Shown here: one piece after another, positions 16,361-23,865 of the stretch
Position numbering within the stretch: the first letter of the stretch is position 1
Layout: the number at the start of each line of letters is the position of its first letter
Assembly: GCF_946222985.1 (NCBI RefSeq)
Contig: NZ_CAMIFY010000044.1
Location: 1 to 23,865 of the forward strand
Source of the DNA: an uncultured Corynebacterium sp.
Lineage (GTDB): Bacteria; Actinomycetota; Actinomycetes; Mycobacteriales; Mycobacteriaceae
Direction: 5' to 3'
Length of the DNA: 23,865 bases
Translations under genes and position numbers: made by a program
Notes under the pieces: generated by a model
Seen by the model: only the letters and a program-made list of their open reading frames with translations
What the model was told of the DNA's origin: nothing
The model's database searches: none

Positions 16361-17569
16361 ATGGATTCGCAGGACATCACGAAGAGCGAGCACGACGTCG
16401 CCGAGGTCATCTCGACGGCGGGTGAGCTCCTGGCATCCCGTTTCGGCGGGAGCCCCGAGTTGACCGACCCGGAGGATCTGGGCGGTTCGAGTCGGGCACT
16501 CGTCCTGCGCCTGCGGGTGTCGCCGAACCCGTTCCTGCCGGTGCGTTCGCTCGTCGTCAAGCGACTCCCGGAATCGTCCGCGACGGGCGCCGACCCGGCG
16601 CTGCTGCGCGAGATCGTGGCGTACCAGTTCGCGACGTCGCTGCCGGAGGACGTGCGTCCGGGGCCGGAGCTGCTGGCCCATGACGTCGACCGGCGCATCA
16701 TCGTCTTGTCCGACGCCGGCGACGCGCCGACGCTCGCCGACATCATGGACGGCGGCGACGCGGAGGAGCGGCGCCGCGCGTTGCGGTCGCTCGGGGCGGC
16801 GCTGGGGCGCATGCACGCGGGCACGGCCGATCGCGAGGACGGGTTCAACACCCTGCTGTCGCGCATGTGGTCGCGGTACCGCAGGGACGAGGACGTCTCG
16901 GGCGAGCGCGACCGTGGCATCGTCCGCGCCATCGAAGCCGGCATGGGCCGCCTGGAAACCGCGGGCCTCGAGGTCTCCGACGGTGTGCGGAGCCTCGCTG
17001 CGGAGGCCGCGCGCCGCATTTCCTCGGGCCACCATCGCGCGTTCACGCCGTTCGATTTGGCGCCCGACAACATCATGATGGCCCATCGGATCGTCTTCCT
17101 CGACTACGAGTGGGCGGGCTTCCGTGACGCGACGTTCGACGTCGCCAGCGTGATCGCGGGCTTCCCGCTGCACGTGTTCACCGAGCCGCCGACGTCGGAG
17201 GAAGTCGAATCCGTCGTGCGCTCGTGGGTCGAGGAGGTCCGGCCGATGTGGCCCGGCGCCGTCGGCGACCAGCACCTGCGCACCAGGTTGATGACGGCGC
17301 TGCTTGGGTGGACGCTCATCAGCATCACCGTCATGCATTACGGCACGCCGCAGGCCGCGCTGTCGGCGACGGTGGCCGATGACACCAAGGCGGCGAAGGC
17401 CGCGGATTCCCGAACCTCGGGTCGCATCGGCGGCGGCGCGTTGGAGCGTCGCGACGTGCTGGGCACCGCCCGGGCACTCGAGGATTTCTCCGCCGGGTGC
17501 GAGGATCCGCGATCCGGGGAGGTGGCGGACTTCGCGCGCGCCGTCATCGACCTGGTGTCGGCGGAATAG
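16361..17569 (+). CDS. APH-fold phosphotransferase-like protein
   Basis: 402 aa, not matched to a named family. The fold is recognisable from LVVKRLPE (64-71, nucleotide-anchoring Lys), SLGAALGRMHAG (about 143-154), the catalytic-loop equivalent FTPFDLAPDNIMM (228-240, D232 and N237) and VFLDYEWAGFRDATFD (245-260, metal-binding D248). The usual His of HGD is replaced (P230-F231-D232), though Asp and Asn remain, so activity is likely but not certain. The substrate is unknown; aminoglycosides, choline-like compounds and other small molecules are all possible for this fold. The ATG has AGGAG 6 nt upstream. It sits 22 bp after aspS and 9 bp before rarA, so it is probably co-transcribed with both. 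Confidence 0.8.
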   Translation: MDSQDITKSEHDVAEVISTAGELLASRFGGSPELTDPEDLGGSSRALVLRLRVSPNPFLPVRSLVVKRLPESSATGADPALLREIVAYQFATSLPEDVRPGPELLAHDVDRRIIVLSDAGDAPTLADIMDGGDAEERRRALRSLGAALGRMHAGTADREDGFNTLLSRMWSRYRRDEDVSGERDRGIVRAIEAGMGRLETAGLEVSDGVRSLAAEAARRISSGHHRAFTPFDLAPDNIMMAHRIVFLDYEWAGFRDATFDVASVIAGFPLHVFTEPPTSEEVESVVRSWVEEVRPMWPGAVGDQHLRTRLMTALLGWTLISITVMHYGTPQAALSATVADDTKAAKAADSRTSGRIGGGALERRDVLGTARALEDFSAGCEDPRSGEVADFARAVIDLVSAE

Positions 17570-17578
17570 GGGCCGGCG

Positions 17579-18970
17579 ATGGCGGGGGAGCAGGGGCTTT
17601 TCGACGATCCGCTGTCGGCCGGAGGCGCCGGTGGCATGGGGTCCAACGGGGAAGGCGACGGCGCCGACGCCGGGGCGTATTTTCACCCGGGGGCGCACGC
17701 GCCGCTGGCGGTGAAGATGCGTCCGCGCACGCTCGACGAGGTCGTGGGGCAGAGGCATCTGCTCGGCGACGGCGCGCCGCTGCGTCGGCTCGTCGACGGC
17801 GGCGGCGACACGTCGGTGATCCTGTTCGGCCCGCCCGGCACGGGCAAGACGACGTTGGCCAGCCTCATCTCGACCTCGACCGGCCGGCGTTTCGAGGCAT
17901 TGTCGGCGCTCAACGCCGGCGTGAAGGAAGTCCGCGCGGTCATCGAGCGGGCGCGGCGGCATCTGGTGCGCGAAGGCGTGCAGACGGTCCTGTTCATCGA
18001 CGAGGTCCACCGCTTCTCCAAGACCCAGCAGGACGCGCTGCTGGGCGCCGTGGAGAATCGGACGGTCCTGCTCGTCGCCGCGACCACGGAGAATCCGAGT
18101 TTCTCCGTCGTGTCGCCGCTGCTCAGCCGGTCGCTGCTGCTGCAGCTGGAGCCGCTTTCCGACGACGACGTCGCCGACGTTCTCCGCCGCGCCATCGAGG
18201 ACGAGCGGGGACTCGACGGACGCATCACCGTCGGCGACGACGCGCTGCATCAGCTCGTGGCCCTGGCCGGCGGCGACGCCCGCAGGTCGCTGACCTACCT
18301 GGAGGCCGCGGCGGAGTCCGTGGCCGACGGCGGCACGCTCGACGAAGACACCGTCCAGGCGTCGGTCAATCGCGCGGTGGTGCGCTACGACCGCGACGGC
18401 GACCAGCACTACGACGTCACCAGCGCCTTCATCAAATCCGTCCGCGGCTCCGACGTCGACGCCGCACTGCACTATCTGGCGAGGATGATCGAAGGAGGCG
18501 AGGACCCGAGGTTCATCGCCCGGCGCATCATCATCCTGGCCAGCGAAGACATCGGCATGGCGGATCCGAGTTCCCTGCAGGTAGCCGTCGCCGCCGCCGA
18601 CGCCGTCCAGCTCATCGGCCTGCCCGAGGGGCGACTGCCGTTGGCCCAGGCGGTCATCCACCTGGCCACGGCACCGAAGTCGAATTCGGTCATCGGCGCC
18701 ATCGACGCGGCGCTGGCCGACGTGCGCGCGGGAAAGTACGCCGCCGTCCCGCCGCACCTGCGCGACGGTCATTACAGCGGGGCCAAGGCGATGGGCAACG
18801 CGGTCGATTACGCGTACCCGCACTCCGATCCGCGTGGCGTCGTCAAGCAACAGCACGCCCCGGATCCGCTGGTCGACGCCGAGTACTACCGGCCCGGCAC
18901 CCACGGACGCGAACGGACGATGGGCGAGCGACTGGCGACGCTGCGGGGGATCATCAAGGGCGAGCGGTAG
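17579..18970 (+). CDS. rarA: Replication-associated recombination protein A (AAA+ ATPase, RarA/MgsA)
   Basis: 463 aa, cytosolic clamp-loader-like AAA+ ATPase that acts at stalled replication forks. Walker A GPPGTGKT (84-91), Walker B VLFIDEVHRF (137-146), sensor 1 TTENPSF (169-175), arginine-finger segment LLSRS (181-185). The C-terminal tetramerisation part shows YDVTSAFIKSVRGSD, ARRIIILASEDIGMADP and PPHLRDGHYSGAKAMG. The first about 40 residues are Gly/Asp-rich. LFDD near the N-terminus (7-10) recalls a short clamp-binding peptide, but this is speculative. The ATG has AGGGG 6 nt upstream. Confidence 0.96.
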   Translation: MAGEQGLFDDPLSAGGAGGMGSNGEGDGADAGAYFHPGAHAPLAVKMRPRTLDEVVGQRHLLGDGAPLRRLVDGGGDTSVILFGPPGTGKTTLASLISTSTGRRFEALSALNAGVKEVRAVIERARRHLVREGVQTVLFIDEVHRFSKTQQDALLGAVENRTVLLVAATTENPSFSVVSPLLSRSLLLQLEPLSDDDVADVLRRAIEDERGLDGRITVGDDALHQLVALAGGDARRSLTYLEAAAESVADGGTLDEDTVQASVNRAVVRYDRDGDQHYDVTSAFIKSVRGSDVDAALHYLARMIEGGEDPRFIARRIIILASEDIGMADPSSLQVAVAAADAVQLIGLPEGRLPLAQAVIHLATAPKSNSVIGAIDAALADVRAGKYAAVPPHLRDGHYSGAKAMGNAVDYAYPHSDPRGVVKQQHAPDPLVDAEYYRPGTHGRERTMGERLATLRGIIKGER

Positions 18971-19008
18971 GCCCGCGACCGGGTCGGGGAACGATCCGCG
19001 TCGGAGGG

Positions 19009-19014
19009 TATGCT
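19009..19014 (+). promoter_or_regulatory. Possible -10 element of the alaS unit
   Basis: TATGCT (TAnnnT) lies in the 89-bp gap after rarA. The predicted leader of about 40 nt contains the AGAGGGA Shine-Dalgarno. No clear -35, hairpin or T-box was found in the gap. Confidence 0.4.
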
Positions 19015-19059
19015 GGCACGGCCAACATCCGGCACGACGAGAAAGAGGGACCAGACTCC

Positions 19060-21729
19060 GTGCAGACCCATGAGATCCGGCAGCGCTTCATCGACCACTT
19101 CGTCAAGGCGGGCCACACCGAGGTCCCCAGCGCGTCGCTGGTCCTGGACGACCCGAACCTGCTGTTCGTCAACGCCGGCATGGTCCCGTTCAAGCCGTAC
19201 TTCCTGGGGCACCAGACCCCCGACTTCGCCACGGCGACGTCGATCCAGAAGTGCGTGCGCACCCTCGACATCGAGGAAGTGGGCATCACCACCCGCCACA
19301 ACACGTTCTTCCAGATGGCCGGCAACTTCTCCTTCGGCGATTACTTCAAGGAAGGCGCCATCACTCACGCCTGGTCGCTGCTGACCAACTCCGTCGAGGA
19401 CGGCGGCTACGGCATCGACCCGGACAAGCTGTGGGCGACGGTCTACCTCGACGACGACGAGGCGCACGACATCTGGCACAAGGTCGTCGGATTGCCGGAG
19501 GAGCGCATCCAGCGCCGCGGCATGGCCGACAACTACTGGTCGATGGGCGTGCCCGGCCCCTGCGGCCCGTGCTCGGAGATCTTCTACGACCGCGGCCCGG
19601 AGTACGGCGTCGAGGGCGGCCCGGAGGCCGACGAGGACCGGTACATCGAGATCTGGAACCTCGTCTTCATGCAGAACGAGCGCGGAGAGGGCACCGGCAA
19701 GGACTCCTTCGAGATCGTCGGGACGCTGCCGAAGAAGAACATCGACACCGGCATGGGCATCGAGCGCGTCGCGTTCCTGCTGCAGGGCGTGGAAAACGTC
19801 TACGAGACCGACCTGCTGCGCCCCGTCATCGGCGTCGCCGAGAAGCTGACGGGCTCGACCTACGGTGCCGGCGGCGAGGATGGCCGGCGCGACGACGTCC
19901 GCTTCCGCGTCATCGCCGACCACTGCCGCACCGGCCTGATGCTCATGCTCGACGGCGTCACCCCGTCGAACTCGGACCGCGGATACATCCTGCGCCGCCT
20001 GCTGCGCCGCATCATCCGCTCGGCACGCCTGCTCGGCGCCACCGGCGAGACCCTGGGCCCGCTGATGGAATCGGTGCGCGACACCATGACGCCGTCGTAC
20101 CCGGAGATCACCGAATCGTGGGATCGCATCCTGCGGGTGACGCTGACCGAGGAGAAGGCGTTCCTCAAGACCCTCGAGGCCGGCACGCACCTGTTCGAGA
20201 ACGTCGCCGCCAAGGCGAAGGCCGGGGGAGTCGCGTCGCTGTCCGGCGCCGACGCCTTCGCCCTGCACGACACGCACGGTTTCCCGATCGACCTGACGCT
20301 GGAGATGGCCGCCGAGGCCGGGCTGACCGTCGACCGCGACGAGTTCGACCGCGAGATGGCCCAGCAGCGCGCCCGCGCCAAGGCCGATTCGCAGGCGAAG
20401 AAGCGCACGCACGGCGACATGGGCGTCTACCGCCGCTTCATCGACGAGAACCCGACCGACTTCACGGGCTACGACTCGCTGGTCGACGAGGCGACGGTCA
20501 TCGGCCTCGTCTCCGGCGGTGCCGAGATCGAGCGCGCCTCCGAGGGCGGCGAGATCGAGCTGATCCTCGACCGTTCCCCGCTCTACGCCGAGGGCGGCGG
20601 CCAGATGGCCGACCACGGTCGCGTGACCACCGCCTCCGGCGCCGTGCTCGAGGTCGACGACGTCCAGCGCGTGGGCAAGAAGCTGTGGGTGCACAAGGGC
20701 CGCGTCGTCGGCGGCGAGCTCGCCGTCGGCGAACTCGCCGAGGTCGCCGTGGACGCCGCGTGGCGCCACAAGGCCGAACAGGCGCACTCCGCGACGCACC
20801 TGATCCACGGTGCGCTGCGCGAGGTCCTCGGCGCCACCGCCACCCAGGCCGGTTCCATGAACAAGCCGGGCTACCTGCGCTTCGACTTCAAGTACGGCGA
20901 GCAGCTCACCGACGAGCAGATCTCGCGCATCGAGTCGATCGCCAACGAGGCCGCCGACGCCGACTACCGGGTCAACACCATCGAGACCTCCCTCGACGAG
21001 GCGCGCGCCATGGGCGCCATGGCGCTGTTCACCGAGAACTACGGCGACCGCGTGCGCGTCGTCGAAATGGGCGGCCCGTTCTCCATGGAACTGTGCGGCG
21101 GCACCCACGTCGACCACACCTCGCAGGTCGGACCGGTGGCCGTGTTGGGCGAGTCCTCCATCGGTTCCGGCGTGCGTCGCATCGAGGCCTACTCGGGCCT
21201 GGACTCCTTCCGCTACCTGTCCACCGAACGCATGCTCGCCGAGCGCCTGGCCGCCGAGTTCAAGGCGCCGTCGACGCAGCTGCCCGACCGCATCGCGCAG
21301 CTGTCGGAGCGCCTGAAGGCCGCCGAGAAGCAGCTCGCCGACCTCAAGGCCGCGCGTCTGCTCGCCGACGCCGCCTCGCACCTGGATCGGGCGCGCGTCA
21401 TCGGCGACGTGACGTTCCTCGGCCTGAAGCTGCCCGACGGCACGCAGGCGAAGGACATCCGGTCGTTGGCCAACGACCTGCGCGGTCGCCTGTCGGACCG
21501 CCCGGCGATCATCGCGCTGGCCGCCGACTCCGACGGCAAGGCGCCGTTCGCCGTCGCCGTCACCGACGCCGCCGTGGATGCCGGCCACAAGGCCGGCGAC
21601 CTGGTCAAGCTCCTCGGGGAGCGCATCGGCGGCCGCGGCGGCGGCAAGCCGCAGCTCGCCCAGGGCGCCGGCAGCGAGCCCGCGGGCATCGACGCCGGCC
21701 TCGCCGCCATCGCCGACTCGTTGGGCTAG
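19060..21729 (+). CDS. alaS: Alanyl-tRNA synthetase
   Basis: 889 aa, full length. The N-terminal catalytic domain has LLFVNAGMVPFKPYFLG, HNTFFQMAGNFSFGDYFKEG and NTGMGIERV; the tRNA-recognition helices follow. The editing domain carries all four zinc ligands: H576 and H580 (HSATH), C679 and H683 (CGGTH). A coiled-coil segment (about 740-770) leads to the C-Ala domain with GGRGGGKPQLAQGAG (857-871). It charges tRNA-Ala and clears Ser/Gly mischarging. The GTG start is set by AGAGGGA about 9 nt upstream and by the conserved QTHEIRQRFIDHF opening. It leads the alaS-ruvX-mltG-aroE cluster. Confidence 0.97.
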   Translation: MQTHEIRQRFIDHFVKAGHTEVPSASLVLDDPNLLFVNAGMVPFKPYFLGHQTPDFATATSIQKCVRTLDIEEVGITTRHNTFFQMAGNFSFGDYFKEGAITHAWSLLTNSVEDGGYGIDPDKLWATVYLDDDEAHDIWHKVVGLPEERIQRRGMADNYWSMGVPGPCGPCSEIFYDRGPEYGVEGGPEADEDRYIEIWNLVFMQNERGEGTGKDSFEIVGTLPKKNIDTGMGIERVAFLLQGVENVYETDLLRPVIGVAEKLTGSTYGAGGEDGRRDDVRFRVIADHCRTGLMLMLDGVTPSNSDRGYILRRLLRRIIRSARLLGATGETLGPLMESVRDTMTPSYPEITESWDRILRVTLTEEKAFLKTLEAGTHLFENVAAKAKAGGVASLSGADAFALHDTHGFPIDLTLEMAAEAGLTVDRDEFDREMAQQRARAKADSQAKKRTHGDMGVYRRFIDENPTDFTGYDSLVDEATVIGLVSGGAEIERASEGGEIELILDRSPLYAEGGGQMADHGRVTTASGAVLEVDDVQRVGKKLWVHKGRVVGGELAVGELAEVAVDAAWRHKAEQAHSATHLIHGALREVLGATATQAGSMNKPGYLRFDFKYGEQLTDEQISRIESIANEAADADYRVNTIETSLDEARAMGAMALFTENYGDRVRVVEMGGPFSMELCGGTHVDHTSQVGPVAVLGESSIGSGVRRIEAYSGLDSFRYLSTERMLAERLAAEFKAPSTQLPDRIAQLSERLKAAEKQLADLKAARLLADAASHLDRARVIGDVTFLGLKLPDGTQAKDIRSLANDLRGRLSDRPAIIALAADSDGKAPFAVAVTDAAVDAGHKAGDLVKLLGERIGGRGGGKPQLAQGAGSEPAGIDAGLAAIADSLG

Positions 21730-21732
21730 GTC

Positions 21733-22245
21733 GTGGCGGCCATCGAGATCAACCGGCCCGGCGCCGACGACCCCGGACGCGGGCGTCGCCTCGGCGTCGA
21801 CGTGGGCGACGTCCGCGTCGGCGTGGCGATGTCCGATCCGGACGGCATGCTGGCCACGCCGGTCGAGACGATCCAGCGGGCGACGGGGCGCCGCGGGCCC
21901 GACGGCCCGGACATCGATCGCCTCGTCGAGCTGGCCGAAGGGCTGGAGGTCGTCGAAATCGTCGTCGGGTTGCCGCTGATGCTCGACGGGCAGCCGGGAT
22001 CGTCGGCACGCAAGGCCGCCGACGTCGCCTTCCGTTTGCGGCGCCGTTTGGGGGAGGCCGTGGCCGTCAGGTTGGCCGACGAGCGCATGACGACGGTGAT
22101 GGCCCAATCGCGCTTGCACGACGCCGGCGTCGACGTCAAGGGGGGTCGCACGGTCATCGATCAGGCCGCGGCCGTGGAGATTCTCCAATCCTGGCTCGAC
22201 CAGCGGCGTGACCCGCGCCGTGACATTCAGCGCGACACTCCGTGA
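21733..22245 (+). CDS. ruvX: Putative pre-16S rRNA nuclease / Holliday-junction resolvase-like protein
   Basis: 170 aa, YqgF/RuvX family with an RNase H-like fold. LGVDVGDVRVGVAMSD (20-35) carries the first catalytic Asp (D23); VVGLPLMLDG (77-86); DERMTT with E117; VIDQAAAVEIL with D143. The family includes the 16S rRNA 5'-end maturation nuclease and has been proposed to resolve Holliday junctions. The GTG start lies 3 bp after the alaS stop and has no independent Shine-Dalgarno, so translation is probably coupled to alaS. The last 12 residues are polar and variable. Confidence 0.93.
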   Translation: MAAIEINRPGADDPGRGRRLGVDVGDVRVGVAMSDPDGMLATPVETIQRATGRRGPDGPDIDRLVELAEGLEVVEIVVGLPLMLDGQPGSSARKAADVAFRLRRRLGEAVAVRLADERMTTVMAQSRLHDAGVDVKGGRTVIDQAAAVEILQSWLDQRRDPRRDIQRDTP

Positions 22246-22250
22246 TTGAA

Positions 22251-22272
22251 ATGTGACAATCAGGGTTCACAT
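22251..22272. promoter_or_regulatory. Inverted repeat ATGTGA-N10-TCACAT upstream of mltG
   Basis: Two perfect 6-bp arms flank a 10-bp spacer in the ruvX-mltG gap. The TGTGA and TCACA half-sites recall GlxR/CRP boxes, but the spacing is 4 bp too long. It might bind another dimeric regulator. Confidence 0.3.
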
Positions 22273-22294
22273 GGGGGAGAATCAACAAGATTGT

Positions 22295-22315
22295 CCCGAC
22301 CGGTTCCCGGTCGGG
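22295..22315 (+). other. Strong hairpin in the mltG leader
   Basis: CCCGACCGG (22295-22303) pairs perfectly with CCGGTCGGG (22307-22315) around a 3-nt loop. It ends 23 bp before the mltG ATG and just upstream of AGGAGA. There is no T tract. It could be a partial terminator, an RNase stop or a translational modulator between ruvX and mltG. Confidence 0.5.
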
Positions 22316-22338
22316 TGCCCGTCCCCGAGGAGACCGAG

Positions 22339-23535
22339 ATGAGCACAGGCCCCAAGAAGGCCGCCCGGAACGCGAAGCCCCGAAAGGGTCGTCGCGGTCG
22401 CGTACGTCGTCGCCAAACGGCGATGGCCGTCAACGTCGTTTCCGTCGTGCTCAGCATCCTGATCGTCGTCGGCGTCGGCTTCCTGTGGATGCGCGGCGGG
22501 GTCTCCGGGGACTACTCGGGCGACGGCAACGGCGAGGTCGTGGTCGTCGAGGTCGCCGACGGTTCGTCGCTGTCGGACCTCGCCGCCGACCTCAACGAGC
22601 AGGACGTCGTCGCCACCGAGGACGCCTTCATTTCGGCGGCCAACGGCCACGCGCGCTCCGGTGAACTGCAGCCGGGCTTCTACCGCCTGGAACAGCGCAT
22701 GTCCGCCGATTCCGCGGTCGAGGCGCTGCTGGACCCGGAGAATCAAGCCGGAACGGTTGACATTCCCACCGGCACGCGACTGATGGACACCCACATCGTC
22801 GCCTCGGACGACGTGCGCAAGGGCATCTTCACCCTCATCTCCGAAGCGTCGTGCATGGGCGAGGACGACTGCATCTCCGTCGACGAGCTCCAGCGTGCCG
22901 CGGGCACCGGCGATCCCGCGGCGTTGGGCGTGCCGGATTGGGCGGCCGCGGAGGTCTCTTCCCGCGGCGACGATCCGCGCCGCCTGGAGGGCCTGATCAC
23001 TCCGGGCGTCCACCGGTTCAATCCGCAGGCGTCGCCGGAGGAGATCATTTCCACGCTCGTGTCCGAATCGGCCGTGCGCTACGAGGAAACCGGCCTGGAG
23101 GCCTCCGCCGCCAACGTCGGCCTGTCGCCCTACGAGCTGATCGTGGCCGCGTCGCTGGTCGAGATGGAGGCGCCGGCCGGCGACTTCGACAAGGTCGCCC
23201 GGGTGATCCTCAACCGTCTGGAGGCGCCGATGCGCATCCAGTTCGACTCCACGGTCAACTACGACCTGGAGGATCAGGAGGTCGCGACCACCGACGAGGA
23301 CCGCGCCCGCGTCACCGCGTGGAACACCTACGCCAAGGACGGTCTGCCGGACACGCCGATCGCCTCGCCGTCGATCGAGGCGATCACGGCGATGGAGAAC
23401 CCGGCGGAGGGCGATTGGCTCTACTTCGTCACCGTCGACCTCGACGGCCGGACCGTGTTCACCTCCACCTTCGAGGAGCACGAGGCCGCGATCGGCGAGT
23501 CGATCGCCAACGGCGTCCTGGATTCGAACCGCTAG
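22339..23535 (+). CDS. mltG: Endolytic murein transglycosylase MltG (YceG-like)
   Basis: 398 aa. It has a Lys/Arg-rich cytoplasmic N-terminus (1-29), one membrane helix (30-51), an acidic linker, a LysM-like region about 65-120 (VEVADGSSLSDLAADL, GFYRLEQRM) and the catalytic YceG domain about 135-395. LEGLITPGVHRF (216-227) and ASLVEMEAPAGDFDKVARVI (271-290) include the catalytic-position Glu (E275), and LNRL...MRIQFDSTVNY follows. It cleaves nascent glycan strands outside the membrane and is thought to set their length. The ATG is chosen because AGGAGA is 6 nt upstream and the membrane helix then has a normal short cytoplasmic tail. A TTG-initiated extension is rejected. Confidence 0.94.
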   Translation: MSTGPKKAARNAKPRKGRRGRVRRRQTAMAVNVVSVVLSILIVVGVGFLWMRGGVSGDYSGDGNGEVVVVEVADGSSLSDLAADLNEQDVVATEDAFISAANGHARSGELQPGFYRLEQRMSADSAVEALLDPENQAGTVDIPTGTRLMDTHIVASDDVRKGIFTLISEASCMGEDDCISVDELQRAAGTGDPAALGVPDWAAAEVSSRGDDPRRLEGLITPGVHRFNPQASPEEIISTLVSESAVRYEETGLEASAANVGLSPYELIVAASLVEMEAPAGDFDKVARVILNRLEAPMRIQFDSTVNYDLEDQEVATTDEDRARVTAWNTYAKDGLPDTPIASPSIEAITAMENPAEGDWLYFVTVDLDGRTVFTSTFEEHEAAIGESIANGVLDSNR

Positions 23536-23544
23536 GCCATCGCC

Positions 23545-23865
23545 GTGACCGACATCCGCCACCGCGCCGCCGTCCTGGGAGATCCCGTCGAGCATTCGCT
23601 GTCGCCGGTGCTCCACAACGCCGGGTACGCCGCGGTCGGCGCCACCGACTGGGAGTACGGCCGGTTCCGGTGCACCGCGGATGACCTGCCGCGCATCGTG
23701 GGGGAGTCGGATCCGTCCTACGCCGGTTTCTCGGTGACCATGCCGGGCAAGTTCGCGGCGCTGGAGTTCGCCGACGACGCAACCGAGCGCGCCCGGGCCA
23801 TCGGCTCGGCCAACACGCTGGTGCGCGTCGGGGAGTCGTGGCGGGCCGACAACACCGATTGCGAC
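23545..23865 (+). CDS. aroE: Shikimate dehydrogenase, N-terminal part (3' end outside window)
   Basis: The first 107 residues, open at the right edge. Substrate-binding signatures: AVLGDPVEHSLSPVLHNAGY (9-28), GFSVTMPGKF (variant of GxNVTxPxK), GSANTLV and WRADNTDCD at the edge. The family reduces 3-dehydroshikimate with NADPH in aromatic amino acid synthesis. The GTG start is 9 bp after the mltG stop; mltG-aroE is a conserved actinobacterial pair. Whether the missing part has a normal NADP-binding domain cannot be judged. Confidence 0.93.
   Translation, partial: MTDIRHRAAVLGDPVEHSLSPVLHNAGYAAVGATDWEYGRFRCTADDLPRIVGESDPSYAGFSVTMPGKFAALEFADDATERARAIGSANTLVRVGESWRADNTDCD

Noticed and set aside
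18971..19059. T-box or other amino-acid-sensing leader before alaS (also checked before hisS and aspS)
   Set aside because: The leaders are only about 10-90 bp and show no specifier stem or conserved T-box sequence.
22251..22272. GlxR/CRP-type site upstream of mltG
   Set aside because: The TGTGA and TCACA halves are 10 bp apart instead of 6, so it does not fit a GlxR box; kept only as an unidentified inverted repeat.

Overview
The window is a very GC-rich (about two thirds G+C by eye), densely coding stretch of chromosome from a high-GC Gram-positive, most probably a Corynebacterium. Three things point there. The gene order apt-relA-ppiB-MBL-hisS ... aspS-rarA-alaS-ruvX-mltG-aroE matches the Mycobacteriales core as I remember it. 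The monooxygenase and FMN reductase belong to the pair of families named after C. efficiens CE1758/CE1759. Several genes also have a corynebacterial-type -10 (TAnnnT) directly in front of a start codon with no leader. No species can be named from the sequence alone.

Layout. 1-5633: the 3' end of apt, bifunctional (p)ppGpp synthetase/hydrolase relA, a convergent membrane-anchored cyclophilin, then a metallo-beta-lactamase-fold hydrolase coupled to hisS. 5662-13319: a more variable stretch with serine dehydratase sdaA; a three-gene minus-strand unit (CE1758-type monooxygenase, CE1759-type FMN reductase, tandem VOC/PhnB protein); a 515-bp structured non-coding region; a DUF222/HNH (13E12-type) nuclease-like gene; a convergent HEPN-like/CBS fusion; and a DUF4112 membrane protein. 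13317-14201: a YpfJ-type zinc metallopeptidase, separated from the divergent aspS by a repeat-bearing intergenic region. 14500-18970: aspS, an APH-fold phosphotransferase-like gene and AAA+ rarA, closely spaced and co-directional. 19060-23865: alaS, ruvX, mltG and the 5' part of aroE, co-directional.

Functions. Most of the window is housekeeping: purine salvage, the stringent response, three aminoacyl-tRNA synthetases, replication and Holliday-junction maintenance, peptidoglycan synthesis control and the shikimate pathway. The unusual material is concentrated at 9.9-12.7 kb and 14.2-14.4 kb. It includes a degenerate LexA-like box over the -10 of the HNH gene, three strong inverted repeats in that gene's upstream region, a HEPN Rx4H motif fused to two nucleotide-sensing CBS modules, and six tandem 15-16 bp units between aspS and the metallopeptidase gene. 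No tRNA, rRNA, CRISPR array, insertion sequence or phage module was seen.
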